A DNA stretch of 64,000 bases, taken from positions 2,762,001-2,826,000 of the forward strand of contig NZ_CP029190.1 in assembly GCF_008642295.1 (NCBI RefSeq), written 5' to 3'. This document shows positions 16,572 through 27,445 of this stretch, in pieces (the first letter of the stretch is position 1; every line of letters begins with the position of its first letter). The notes beneath the pieces were generated by a model. That model was given only the letters and a program-made list of their open reading frames with translations, searched no databases and had not been told where the DNA came from. This DNA comes from Streptomyces venezuelae. Its GTDB lineage: Bacteria; Actinomycetota; Actinomycetes; Streptomycetales; Streptomycetaceae. The position numbers and the translations under genes were made by a program.

Positions 16572-17110
16572 CAGCCGGCGCGACCCGCTACGGGATGGAT
16601 GTCTTCCATGTGAAGCGGCGGCGCTACAGGCGCCATGAAAGGCCGGATGAGGCACTGCTCCGCGAAGCAGTTGCCGCCTCGCGGTCGCCGGCCGAGACGC
16701 TGCGGCGCCTCAATCTGCCTTCCACCCAGGGCTGGAAGGACTCGCTGAAGGCATGGATCCACGGAGCCGGACTGGACACCTCGCACTTCCTGGGGCAGGC
16801 ACATCAGCGCGGAAGGCCGGGACCCGTCCAGGCCCGCCGCCCCGAAGACGTACTCGTGCGCCACGAGGGCCGACGGCGCACCGCTGCCAAGGTCTTGCGC
16901 CGGGCACTACGAGAAGCAGGCGTTCCCGACACGTGTCAGGGGTGTGGCACGCCGCCCGAATGGCACGGGCGGCCCATGACTCTGGAGGTCGACCACATCA
17001 ATGGCGACTGGAGTGACGACCGCCGCGAAAACCTGCGGTTGCTGTGTCCCAACTGCCATGCGATCACGAGCACCTGGTGCCGGGGAGGGACCCGCCGCCC
17101 AGTACAGTAA
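16568..17110 (+). CDS. HNH endonuclease with one N-terminal repeat module
   Basis: 180 residues from ATG 16568, overlapping the previous stop. One copy of the same module (LREAVAASRSPAETLRRLNL ... GLDTSHF, about residues 27-70), a basic linker, and an intact HNH domain: CQGCG, LEVDHINGDWSDDRRENLR, CPNCH. It is a diverged duplicate of the upstream gene that has lost one module. It ends six bases before the tRNA at 17117, so the tRNA may be processed from the same transcript. Confidence 0.82.
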   Translation: MTAGATRYGMDVFHVKRRRYRRHERPDEALLREAVAASRSPAETLRRLNLPSTQGWKDSLKAWIHGAGLDTSHFLGQAHQRGRPGPVQARRPEDVLVRHEGRRRTAAKVLRRALREAGVPDTCQGCGTPPEWHGRPMTLEVDHINGDWSDDRRENLRLLCPNCHAITSTWCRGGTRRPVQ

Positions 17111-17116
17111 GGGCGC

Positions 17117-17191
17117 GGGCCCGTATCCCAGCTGGCTAGAGGATGCCGGTTTAGATCCGGTATGTCGTGGGTTCGAGTCCCACCGGGCCCA
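17117..17191 (+). tRNA. tRNA with anticodon UAG but class I body (no long variable arm)
   Basis: The 75-nt sequence folds into a full cloverleaf: acceptor GGGCCCG/CGGGCCC, D-stem TCC/GGA with the GG pair in the loop, anticodon stem GCCGG/CCGGT, a 7-nt loop TTTAGAT, a 5-nt variable region ATGTC, T-arm GTGGG-TTCGAGT-CCCAC and A73. CCA is not encoded. The anticodon at 17152-17154 reads UAG, nominally leucine (CUA), yet tRNA-Leu should have a long variable arm. Its charging identity is therefore unclear. It lies directly after the HNH genes and before a strong terminator. Confidence 0.75.
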
Positions 17192-17196
17192 CAGCA

Positions 17197-17230
17197 ACGG
17201 CCGGTCACCTCCGCAGAGGTGACCGGCCGT
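17197..17230. terminator. Bidirectional hairpin terminator between the tRNA and rdgB
   Basis: Perfect 15-bp arms ACGGCCGGTCACCTC / GAGGTGACCGGCCGT with a CGCA loop, just past both the tRNA and the rdgB stop codon. Confidence 0.8.
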
Positions 17231-17243
17231 GGTCATAGGCGCC

Positions 17244-17846
17244 TCAGCCCAGGAGTTCGCGGACCACCGGGACCAGGGCGCGGAACGCCTTCCCCCGGTG
17301 GGAGATCGCGTTCTTCTCCGCCGCCGTCATCTCCGCGCACGTCCGCGCCTCCCCCTCCGGCTGGAGGATCGGGTCGTAGCCGAAGCCGCCCGAGCCCGCC
17401 GGGGTGTGGCGGAGGGTGCCCGGGAGGCGGCCCTCGACCACGCGTTCCGTGCCGTCCGGCAGGGCGAGCGCGGCGGCGCAGGCGAAGTGGGCGCCGCGGT
17501 GCGGGGCCTCGATGTCGGAGAGCTGGGCCAGCAGCAGTGACAGGTTCGCGGCGTCGTCGCCGTGGCGGCCGGCCCAGCGGGCCGAGAAGATGCCGGGGGC
17601 GCCGTTCAGGACGTCCACGCAGAGCCCCGAGTCGTCGGCGATGGCGGGCAGGCCGGTGGCCCGGGCGAGGGCGTGGGCCTTCAGCAGGGCGTTCTCCGCG
17701 AAGGTGACGCCCGTTTCCTTGACGTCCGGGATCTCGGGGTAGGCGTCCGCGCCGACCAGCTCGTGCGGCAGGCCGGCGTCGGACAGGATGGCGCGGAGTT
17801 CGGTGACTTTGCCCGCGTTGCGGGTCGCGAGGATCAGGCGGGTCAT
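17244..17846 (-). CDS. rdgB: RdgB/HAM1 non-canonical purine NTP pyrophosphatase
   Basis: 200 residues from ATG 17846 (GTG 17852 in frame). Family motifs in order: LILATRNAGKVTELRAIL, FAENALLKAHA, ADDSGLCVDVLNGAPGIFSARWAG, GSGGFGYDPIL and EKNAISHRGKA. It removes dITP, dXTP and XTP from the nucleotide pool by releasing pyrophosphate. Followed by a terminator and preceded by a small lipoprotein gene; in streptomycetes it neighbours rph, as here. Confidence 0.95.
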   Translation of the reverse strand: MTRLILATRNAGKVTELRAILSDAGLPHELVGADAYPEIPDVKETGVTFAENALLKAHALARATGLPAIADDSGLCVDVLNGAPGIFSARWAGRHGDDAANLSLLLAQLSDIEAPHRGAHFACAAALALPDGTERVVEGRLPGTLRHTPAGSGGFGYDPILQPEGEARTCAEMTAAEKNAISHRGKAFRALVPVVRELLG

Positions 17847-17865
17847 GGTCACCGATTATCCAGGG

Positions 17866-18249
17866 TCAGGGAGTGCAGACCTTGGAGAGCTCTGCGGCGG
17901 CATCGGCGACGGGCTTGATGTCCGGGGTGGCGTCGCCCGAGTCGATGGCGGTGCGGACGTTCGTGACGGCCGTGTTCATCGAGTCGATGGCCTTGCCCAG
18001 GTCCGTGTTGTCGGTCCGGTCGCCGATCTTCTTGAGGTTGTCCTCGATCTGGTCGAGGGCCTTCTTCGCTTCCTCGGGGCCGTTGGTGGAGTTGGATATA
18101 GCCTGCTGGAGGTCGTTGGCGCCGTCCGTGATGGCCACCGCCGTGCTCGCGCAGTCCAGTGCGGTCGAGATCGCGTCGCACGCCGCGAGGCCGGGAATGG
18201 TCAGGACCGCGGCCAGGGCCAGGGCTGCTGCGCGGTGGTGCTTCTGCAT
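17866..18249 (-). CDS. Small predicted lipoprotein
   Basis: 127 residues from ATG 18249. Signal sequence MQKHHRAAALALAAVLTIPG followed by lipobox LAAC (Cys24). The mature part is helical and acidic with repeats of hydrophobic spacing (ANDLQQAISNSTNGPEEAKK), resembling a surface helical bundle; it has cysteines near both ends (DCAS, VCTP). Function unknown. Confidence 0.75.
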   Translation of the reverse strand: MQKHHRAAALALAAVLTIPGLAACDAISTALDCASTAVAITDGANDLQQAISNSTNGPEEAKKALDQIEDNLKKIGDRTDNTDLGKAIDSMNTAVTNVRTAIDSGDATPDIKPVADAAAELSKVCTP

Positions 18250-18426
18250 CGGTACGGCTTCCCCTCGGGTGTGGATGCGTGGACGGGCGTACGGCTTTCA
18301 CCCCGTACGCCCGTACCCGCTGAGACGCCGGCAAGGGCGCCCCTGGTTGCTTCCGGCTCCGGGCTGCTTCCGGCTTCCGGTCTACGGATCCGGGCCTGAG
18401 GCTCCGGGCTCCGGGCGTGGAGCGCC

Positions 18427-19152
<726 letters not shown>

Positions 19153-19250
19153 GGTTCCGAGCCTAGCCTGCGCGGGTGTACGCGAAGACCCCGTCCGGGT
19201 GTCCGGGACGGGGTCTGTTCGTCCGTGCGGGGTGAGCCGGTGGGCTCAGC

Positions 19251-19484
19251 TCACATCATGTCTTCGATCTCGCCGGCGATCGGGTCGGCGTCGGTGCCGA
19301 TGACGACCTGGACCGCGGTGCCCATCTTGACGACGCCGTGGGCGCCGGCGGCCTTCAGGGCGGCCTCGTCGACGAGCTCGGGGTCGTGGACCTCGGTGCG
19401 GAGACGGGTGATGCAGCCCTCGACCTCTTCGATGTTGTCGATGCCGCCGAGCCCGGCGACGATCTTCTCAGCCTTGGTGGCCAT
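19251..19484 (-). CDS. nagF: PTS glucose/GlcNAc-family IIB domain protein
   Basis: 77 residues from ATG 19484 with AGGGAGA upstream. A complete stand-alone EIIB of the glucose superfamily: the phospho-acceptor cysteine lies in IEEVEGCITRLRTEV (C24), followed by KAAGAHGVVKMGTAVQVVIG. It passes phosphate from HPr/IIA to GlcNAc bound to the IIC permeases. Divergent from the IIC gene; the dre site between them can serve both. Named by analogy with the S. coelicolor gene. Confidence 0.9.
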   Translation of the reverse strand: MATKAEKIVAGLGGIDNIEEVEGCITRLRTEVHDPELVDEAALKAAGAHGVVKMGTAVQVVIGTDADPIAGEIEDMM

Positions 19485-19669
19485 GTGTTCTCCCTGAATG
19501 CCTGAAGTACCTGAGTGCCCGAGTGCCCGAGCACGGCCCGCATACCGGTCTGGTTTGTCACGGTAGCCCACGGTTGGCCCAACTTCGCGAGCGCAGGTCC
19601 GCCGTCTACCGAATGATGACGATCAGCAGTCCCCTGCCCGCCGGGCCGGTGATCTGTGACGGCATCACA

Positions 19670-19685
19670 ACTGGTCTACACCAGT
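19670..19685. promoter_or_regulatory. DasR operator (dre)
   Basis: ACTGGTCTACACCAGT, a near-perfect palindrome matching the DasR consensus at all but the central position. It lies 42 bp before the first IIC gene and in the divergent region to the IIB gene. DasR represses PTS genes until glucosamine-6-phosphate accumulates. Confidence 0.9.
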
Positions 19686-19726
19686 GTGCCCCAACTGCCA
19701 AAACGGGCCGGTCAGGGAGGACTGAG

Positions 19727-21028
19727 ATGAGCGCGAGCAGCGCCGCCGCAGCGCCACGGCAGCAGTGGTGGAACGGCTTGTTCCAGGGGCTCCAGAAGAT
19801 GGGGCGCAGCCTGCAGCTGCCCATCGCAGTCCTGCCCGCGGCGGGCATCATCACCCGGCTCGGGCAGCCCGACGTGTTCGGCGCGGACGGCCTGGACTGG
19901 ACCGTCGTGGCCAGGGTGATGTCGGGTGCGGGCGGCGCCCTGCTGGACCCGGATCTCGGCCTGCCCCTGCTGTTCTGCATCGGCGTCGCCATCGGCATGG
20001 CGAAGAAGGCGGACGGTTCGACGGCACTGGCGGCCACGGCCGGCTTCCTGGTCTACCGGGGGGTGCTGCACGCCTTCCCGAACGCATGCCCGCTGGGATC
20101 GAAGAACGTCGGGGGCGGCTGTCTGACTCCGACCGGCACCTTCACCGGGTTCACGTACCAGAACCCGGGGGTGTTCGGCGGCATCGTCATGGGCCTGCTG
20201 GCCGCCTGGTTCTGGCAGCGGTACCACCGGGTGAAGCTGGTCGACTGGCTGGGCTTCTTCAACGGCCGCCGGCTGGTGCCGATCATCATGTCCTTCGTGG
20301 CGATCGGCTTTGCCGCGATCTGCCTGTGGGTCTGGCCGGCGGTGGGCAGTGCACTGGAGAGCTTCTCCGACTGGCTGGTGAGCCTGGGCTCCTGGGGGTC
20401 GGGCATCTTCGGCGTGGCGAACCGCGCGCTGCTGGTGATCGGCCTGCACCAGTTCCTCAATGTGCCGGTGTGGTTCCAGTTCGGCTCGTACACCAAGCCG
20501 GACGGGGTGACGGTGCACGGCGACATCAACATGTTCCTCAGTGGCGACCCGAACGCGGGCCAGTTCCTGACCGGCTTCTTCCCGATCATGATGTTCGCCC
20601 TCCCGGCGGCGGCCCTGGCGATGACGCACTGCGCGAAGCCGCAGCGCCGCAAGGAGGTCGGCGGCCTGATGCTGTCGGTCGCCCTGACCTCCTTCGTCAC
20701 GGGGATCACGGAGCCGCTGGAGTACTCCTTCCTCTTCGTGGCGCCGGCGCTGTACGCGGTCCATGCGCTGCTGACGGGCGTGTCGATGGCGGTGAGCTGG
20801 GCCCTGGGGGTCAAGGACGGGTTCAGCTTCTCGGCCGGCCTGATCGACTACGTCATCAACTGGAGCCTGGCCACCAAGCCCTGGATGATCATTCCGATCG
20901 GCCTCGCCTTCGCCGTCGTCTATTACGTGATCTTCCGGTTCGCGATCACCAGGTTCGACATCCCGACGCCGGGCCGGGAATCGGACGAGGAGATCGCGGC
21001 GATGGAGGCGGAGAACACCAAGGCATAG
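19727..21028 (+). CDS. nagE1: PTS GlcNAc-family IIC permease (first copy)
   Basis: 433 residues from ATG 19727 with AGGGAGG upstream. A glucose-superfamily EIIC: LQKMGRSLQLPIAVLPAAGIITRLG start, FCIGVAIGMAKKADGSTALAA, GGIVMGLLAAWFWQRYHRVKLPDW-type loop (here VKLVDWLGFFNGRRLVPI), GITEPLEYSFLFVAPALYAVHA, and the usual C-terminal TPGRESDEE. It takes up GlcNAc (or a related sugar) coupled to phosphorylation with the IIB protein encoded divergently. Paralogous to the next gene. Ends in a strong hairpin. Confidence 0.9.
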   Translation: MSASSAAAAPRQQWWNGLFQGLQKMGRSLQLPIAVLPAAGIITRLGQPDVFGADGLDWTVVARVMSGAGGALLDPDLGLPLLFCIGVAIGMAKKADGSTALAATAGFLVYRGVLHAFPNACPLGSKNVGGGCLTPTGTFTGFTYQNPGVFGGIVMGLLAAWFWQRYHRVKLVDWLGFFNGRRLVPIIMSFVAIGFAAICLWVWPAVGSALESFSDWLVSLGSWGSGIFGVANRALLVIGLHQFLNVPVWFQFGSYTKPDGVTVHGDINMFLSGDPNAGQFLTGFFPIMMFALPAAALAMTHCAKPQRRKEVGGLMLSVALTSFVTGITEPLEYSFLFVAPALYAVHALLTGVSMAVSWALGVKDGFSFSAGLIDYVINWSLATKPWMIIPIGLAFAVVYYVIFRFAITRFDIPTPGRESDEEIAAMEAENTKA

Positions 21029-21078
21029 GGCGAAGACGCACGCAAACCGCAGGAAGCGGCGGGCCTTTGGACCCGGCG

Positions 21079-21118
21079 CCGGAAGGCCCTCGGAACCTGT
21101 GTTCCGAGGGCCTTCCGG
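21079..21118 (+). terminator. Hairpin terminator after nagE1
   Basis: Perfect 18-bp stem CCGGAAGGCCCTCGGAAC / GTTCCGAGGGCCTTCCGG with a four-base loop, 50 bp past the stop. Confidence 0.85.
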
Positions 21119-21198
21119 CGTACCCGGGGCCGCCCCACCGCATGTGGTCCAGGCCACAAGAAATCGAAGGTTCCTTATCTAACCCCTGCCGTGCTACA

Positions 21199-21231
21199 AC
21201 TGGTCTACACCACGCAATGGTGTAGACCACG
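21199..21231. promoter_or_regulatory. Two DasR operators (dre) upstream of nagE2
   Basis: TGGTCTACACCA (21201-21212) and its inverted form TGGTGTAGACCA (21218-21229), 17 bp apart in phase, about 95-125 bp before the GTG. Both match the dre core; a double site suggests tight DasR control of this permease. Confidence 0.9.
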
Positions 21232-21325
21232 CGCCTTGCCCGGGCCGTGGACCCCCCGTTCTGAGACGCCGCCCGTCCCCCCTCCAGCAGGTCCCCTGGC
21301 GGCGCCTTGCCCACTGGAGGAAGTT

Positions 21326-22591
<1,266 letters not shown>

Positions 22592-22625
22592 GCCGTCAGG
22601 CCCTGCCTGTACCGGTACGCACGGC

Positions 22626-22661
22626 GAAGCCCCCGCTCTCCCTCGGGAGGGCGGGGGCTTC
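22626..22661. terminator. Bidirectional terminator between nagE2 and the MBL-fold gene
   Basis: GAAGCCCCCGC / GCGGGGGCTTC arms with an inner CTCCC/GGGAG pair, 34 bp past the nagE2 stop and just past the convergent MBL gene stop. Confidence 0.85.
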
Positions 22662-22689
22662 TTCGTCGTACGGGTACCGGGGGGCGGGC

Positions 22690-23442
22690 CTAGACCTCGT
22701 ACACCGCGCCAGGGGATGCCAGCTCGACCGGGCCGTCGTACACCGCGCGGGCGTCGGTGAGGTTGCGGACCGGGTCGGTCCACGGCGGGATGTGGGTGAG
22801 GAGGAGCCGGCCGACATTGCCGCTGCGGGCGTACTCCCCGGCCTCGCGGCCGTTGAGGTGGAGGTCCGGGATGTCCTCCTTGCCGTGCGTGAAGGAGGCC
22901 TCGCACAGGAACAGGTCTGCGCCCTCGGCGAGCAGCCCGAGCTCGGCGCAGGCGCCGGTGTCCCCGGAGTAGGTCAGCACCCGGCCGCCGTGTTCGACCC
23001 GGATGCCGTACGACTCGACCGGATGCGCGACCCGTTCGGTGCGCACCTGGAAGGGGCCGATCTCGAAGACTCCGGACTTCAGGGTGCGGAAGTCGAAGAC
23101 CTCGCTCATCGCGCGCTCGTCCGGCACGTCCTCGTACGCCGTGGTCAGCCGCCGCTCGGTGCCTTCCGGCCCGTAGACCGGGATGGTGCCGCAACGGCCG
23201 CCGTCGTGGCGGTAGTAGCGGGCCACGAAGTACCCGCACATGTCGATGCAGTGATCGGCGTGGAGATGGCTCAGGAAGATCGCGTCGAGGTCGTAGAGGC
23301 CGCTGTGGCGCTGCAGCTCGCCCAGGGCGCCGTTGCCCATGTCGAGGAGCAGCCGGAAGCCGTCGGCCTCGACGAGGTAGCTCGAGCAGGCCGATTCCGC
23401 GGAGGGAAAGGAGCCCGAGCAGCCGACGACGGTGAGCTTCAT
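22690..23442 (-). CDS. MBL-fold metallohydrolase, RNase Z-like
   Basis: 250 residues from ATG 23442. MKLTVVGCSGSFPSAESACSSYLVE, the metal motif LSHLHADHCIDM, TYSGDTG, and LLLTHIPPW are in the order of a metallo-beta-lactamase/RNase Z-like hydrolase. Zn ligands H-x-H-x-D-H are intact. The substrate could be a phosphodiester or cyclic nucleotide; not decided by sequence. Convergent with nagE2. Confidence 0.88.
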   Translation of the reverse strand: MKLTVVGCSGSFPSAESACSSYLVEADGFRLLLDMGNGALGELQRHSGLYDLDAIFLSHLHADHCIDMCGYFVARYYRHDGGRCGTIPVYGPEGTERRLTTAYEDVPDERAMSEVFDFRTLKSGVFEIGPFQVRTERVAHPVESYGIRVEHGGRVLTYSGDTGACAELGLLAEGADLFLCEASFTHGKEDIPDLHLNGREAGEYARSGNVGRLLLTHIPPWTDPVRNLTDARAVYDGPVELASPGAVYEV

Positions 23443-23693
23443 GGAGCAGGAACCTCCGTGGACGGTCCGTGGACGGAAGCGACGGATGCGCGGCGCCGTG
23501 CGTGGGTCGAGCGTAAGGCGCGAACCGGCCGGTCGCTCCTCCGCGGCAGGCCGTTGTGGGGGAACTCACCTGTGGTGTCACCCGGGGGAGCGACGGGCCG
23601 CCCCGGGTTGCCGCACGGCCGGCCGTGCGGTCGGCTGTGCCGCCGGCCGTGTCTTGTCGCGCCCTGCGGTGCGGGCGCGGTTACGGTCGATGC

Positions 23694-24107
23694 ATGGACA
23701 CGTCGTGGTGGCCTGCGGTCGCCGCGGTGGTGGCCGTGGCCCTCGTCGTGCTGGTCGCGGGCCGCCACCCCGCTCCGCCGCCGCCGGCCCGGGTGCGGCA
23801 CGGACCGGGACCCGAGCCTCGGCCCCGGGCGGGCGAGATCTGGCGGCTGGAGGACGACCTGCCGTGCCTGGTGCTGTCGGTACGGGCGCACCGGGCGCGG
23901 ATCGCGCGGATCACCACGAAGTACCACGACGAGCGGCCCGGGGTGATCCCCCTCCCGCCGGGCGGGGAAGGCGATGTCCACGGCCGCGCCGGATTCCTGG
24001 AGGCGGACCGGCCGATCGAGGTGTCGGTGTGGGAGTTCCGGCGGCGGGTGGGCGAGTTGGATCCGGCGCTGTGGGACGAGGTGAAGGGACTGGGAGGCGG
24101 GCGATGA
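23694..24107 (+). CDS. Membrane-anchored protein, PemK-like-looking fold not established
   Basis: 137 residues from ATG 23694. One N-terminal membrane helix (WWPAVAAVVAVALVVLVAG), a Pro/Arg linker, then a compact soluble part beginning GEIWRLEDDLPCLVLSV and rich in beta strands. The GEIW start and short basic strands resemble toxin-type SH3-like barrels, but no catalytic residues can be assigned, so I leave it as unknown. Overlaps the DUF488 gene by ATGA. Confidence 0.6.
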   Translation: MDTSWWPAVAAVVAVALVVLVAGRHPAPPPPARVRHGPGPEPRPRAGEIWRLEDDLPCLVLSVRAHRARIARITTKYHDERPGVIPLPPGGEGDVHGRAGFLEADRPIEVSVWEFRRRVGELDPALWDEVKGLGGGR

Positions 24108-24466
24108 TCCGGCTGCGTCGGGTGTACGAGCCACCGGACCCGGTGGCTGACGGCGTACGGGTGCTGGTGGACCGGCTGTGGCCGCGCGGGCTGGCGAAGG
24201 CGGAGGCGGGGGTCGACGAATGGCCGAAGGTCCTGACGCCGTCCGCGGAGCTGCGGACCTGGTACCACTCGGGGGCGGGGTCCTGGGAGGAGTTCCGGGC
24301 CCGGTACGAGGCGGAGTTGGCGGGGGCGGGCGCCGAGGCGGAGGCTGCGCTGGCGCACCTGCGGGCGATGGCCGCGGCGGGGACGGTGACGCTGCTGACC
24401 GCGGTCAAGGAGCCGGGACAGAGCCATGCGGCGGTGCTGGCGGAGGTGTTGGCGGGGCCGTCGTAG
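24104..24466 (+). CDS. DUF488 family protein
   Basis: 120 residues from ATG 24104, coupled to the upstream gene. VLVDRLWPRGLAKAEAGVDEWPKVLTPSAELRTWYHS is the DUF488 core, with VTLLTAVKEPGQSHAAVLAEVL at the end. The family is widespread, often stress-associated, and of unknown biochemical role. A strong hairpin follows 45 bp after the stop. Confidence 0.85.
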   Translation: MIRLRRVYEPPDPVADGVRVLVDRLWPRGLAKAEAGVDEWPKVLTPSAELRTWYHSGAGSWEEFRARYEAELAGAGAEAEAALAHLRAMAAAGTVTLLTAVKEPGQSHAAVLAEVLAGPS

Positions 24467-24510
24467 CGCCCATCAGGCGATGCCCGGCTGCCCGGCTGCC
24501 CGGCCGAGCA

Positions 24511-24537
24511 CCGCGCCCGCCTGACGGGCGGGCGCGG
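24511..24537. terminator. Hairpin terminator between convergent genes
   Basis: CCGCGCCCGCC / GGCGGGCGCGG, 11-bp stem with a 5-base loop, between the DUF488 stop and the membrane-protein stop at 24557. Confidence 0.7.
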
Positions 24538-24556
24538 CTGGCGGCCGGGCGGCGCC

Positions 24557-25003
24557 TCACTGCCTGGCCGTCTCCTGCTCGGGGTGGTTGGTGCACAGGG
24601 CCCAGATGATGAAGACGGCGATGGCGATCGCGATGAGCGCCCAGATCGGCTGGTAGGGCAGCCAGAGGAAGTGCGCGATCGCGGACAGGGCGGCCAGGAC
24701 GATACCGGTGATCCGGCCCCATTCGGCGCCCTTGAGGATGGCGAAGCCGGTGATGAGGACCAGGATGCCGAGGATCAGGTGGATCCAGCCCCAGGTGGTG
24801 AGGTCGGCTTTGAAGACGTAGTCGCCGACGCGCTGGTAGACCTCGTCCTCCGCGATGCCGGCGATGCCTTCGAAGATCGCGAAGACTCCCATCACGGTCA
24901 GCAGGACGCCGGCGAACAGCGTGCCGCCGGCTGCCCAGGGGTTGGTGGGGCCGGGGCGGGGGGTCGGGGTCACGGGGGATGCACTGCCCGGTGTGGTGCT
25001 CAT
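24557..25003 (-). CDS. DUF7144-type four-helix membrane protein
   Basis: 148 residues from ATG 25003 with GGAAGG upstream. Pro-rich N-terminus, then four hydrophobic spans: WAAGGTLFAGVLLTVMGVFAIFEGIAGI, WGWIHLILGILVLITGFAIL, GRITGIVLAALSAIAHFLWLPY and IWALIAIAIAVFIIWAL. The spacing and the EDEVY loop match a family common in actinobacteria with no known function. It is followed upstream by a long GC-rich repeat block. Confidence 0.78.
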   Translation of the reverse strand: MSTTPGSASPVTPTPRPGPTNPWAAGGTLFAGVLLTVMGVFAIFEGIAGIAEDEVYQRVGDYVFKADLTTWGWIHLILGILVLITGFAILKGAEWGRITGIVLAALSAIAHFLWLPYQPIWALIAIAIAVFIIWALCTNHPEQETARQ

Positions 25004-25019
25004 GGCGCCACCTTCCTGT

Positions 25020-25915
25020 GGCGGGAAACCGGTCGGTTCCGAGCGTGCGGCAGGCTGCCGCCCCCGGCGACCACGCAGACCCAAACGGGTGAACCCGCCG
25101 CCCCGCCCCGGGCCGACCGGCAGGCCGCGGGCGCCGGCTCGCCCGCCCCGAGCCCAGCTGGGGGCCCGGCAGGCCGGAACCGCGCAACCGGGCCGACGGC
25201 GCCCCGCGGGCCTGGACGGGCTCAGCCCGGGCCCAGTCCAGTCCGCTTGGCTCGGCAAGCCACCGCCTTGCCGCGGGCGACGGCTCGGCCGGCAGGCCCA
25301 GCGGCCGGAGCGGGCCCAGCCCGTGACCCGGCCGTGCCCGGCCGGGCCAGGTCAAAACCGGGCGGTACCACCGCGCCGGGCCGGACAGGGCAGAGCACCG
25401 CGGGCACCGCGGGCGGGGACAGGCGGGGCCACCGCCGCCCCGTAAGCGGCGGCACGGCCGGCAGGCCGGGGGCCCGCGCAACCGGGCCGACGGCGCGCCG
25501 CGGGCGGGCCGGGCTCAGGCCCTGCCAGGCCGACAGGGCGAAGCCCAGCCCAAGTCCGCCGGCCCGGCGGGCCACCGCCCTGTCCCGGGCGGCGGCCCGG
25601 CCGGGGCGGGCTCCGAGGACGGGCCCGGGCCCGGGCTGAGCCCGGCAGGCCGCCGTCTGGCGAGCCCAGCCCCGGGGCCCAGTCCGGCCGGGTCAAAACC
25701 GGGCGGTGCCACCGCCCACCCGGCAGCAGGCCGGGACCGGGCCGACAGCGGCCCGCGGGCCACCGCCCTGTCGCGGGCGGCGGCTCAGCCGTGCCGGGCC
25801 CCGAGGGCGGGCCCGGGCTGGGGCCGGCGGGCCGGTGCCCTGTGGGCCCGGGCCCACAGGGCCCAGAGGCCGGGGTGGGCTCAGGCCGGGCCCAGGTGCC
25901 CCGGCCCGGGTAGGG
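25020..25915. repeat. GC-rich degenerate repeat block, non-coding
   Basis: About 900 bp without a supported gene. It is built of imperfect repeats: CAACCGGGCCGACGGCG at 25186 and 25480, GTCAAAACCGGGCGGT at 25351 and 25692, and CCACCGCC(T/C)TG...CGGGCG near 25260, 25572 and 25760. Unit spacing is roughly 190-340 bp. Frames stay open only because stop codons are rare at this composition. It separates the DUF7144 gene from cysM; no function seen. Confidence 0.75.
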
Positions 25916-27144
<1,229 letters not shown>

Positions 27145-27168
27145 GGCTGGCTCCTGAATCGTCACGTA

Positions 27169-27192
27169 GGGGCGCGCGCGGCTCTGCGCCCC
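27169..27192 (-). promoter_or_regulatory. Possible attenuator hairpin before cysO
   Basis: GGGGCGC / GCGCCCC arms (7 bp) between the leader-peptide stop at 27232 and the cysO ribosome site. With the Cys-containing leader it could form an attenuation system sensing cysteinyl-tRNA; the alternative structure was not worked out. Confidence 0.4.
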
Positions 27193-27231
27193 CGCGCGGA
27201 TGGGGCGTCTGGTGCTGGGTGGTGCGGCGTT

Positions 27232-27345
27232 TCAGGCAGCGGGACAGATCGCGCTGGCGAGGCGGCACAGGTCGACGTGCAGCCGCGCCACGAGCAGCAG
27301 CTGCCTGCCGCCGGGCGTCTCGATGCTCACGTCGTGGGAAACCAT
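27232..27345 (-). CDS. Cysteine-containing leader peptide upstream of cysO-cysM
   Basis: 37 residues from ATG 27345, sequence ending LLLVARLHVDLCRLASAICPAA when read in two parts (ARLHVDLCRLASA, ICPAA). The (R)xHVDLCR..SA.C pattern matches the short 'putative leader peptides' found before sulfur and cysteine genes in Streptomyces. It lies between mec and cysO. Translation of its two cysteines (positions 27 and 34) could control the downstream genes by ribosome stalling, as shown for Cys-rich uORFs in mycobacteria. No ribosome site is obvious. Confidence 0.7.
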   Translation of the reverse strand: MVSHDVSIETPGGRQLLLVARLHVDLCRLASAICPAA

Positions 27346-27445
27346 GCGGGCATCGTAACGATTCCCCGTCACCCGAAAGGAGTGTCGTCTCGGATCGCGG
27401 ACCCGTAACGTTCACATGGTGGGCGGGCCGGGGGCGGGGCCGGGG

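Noticed and set aside
17117..17191. Annotation as a standard tRNA-Leu
   Set aside because: Anticodon fits, but the 5-base variable region rules out the class II body of tRNA-Leu.
19712..21157. A 481-residue minus-strand frame over nagE1
   Set aside because: Antisense shadow of the IIC gene; charged low-complexity product without a domain.
25020..25900. Several open frames in the GC-rich block
   Set aside because: No ribosome sites, no family, and base use follows the repeats rather than codon position.
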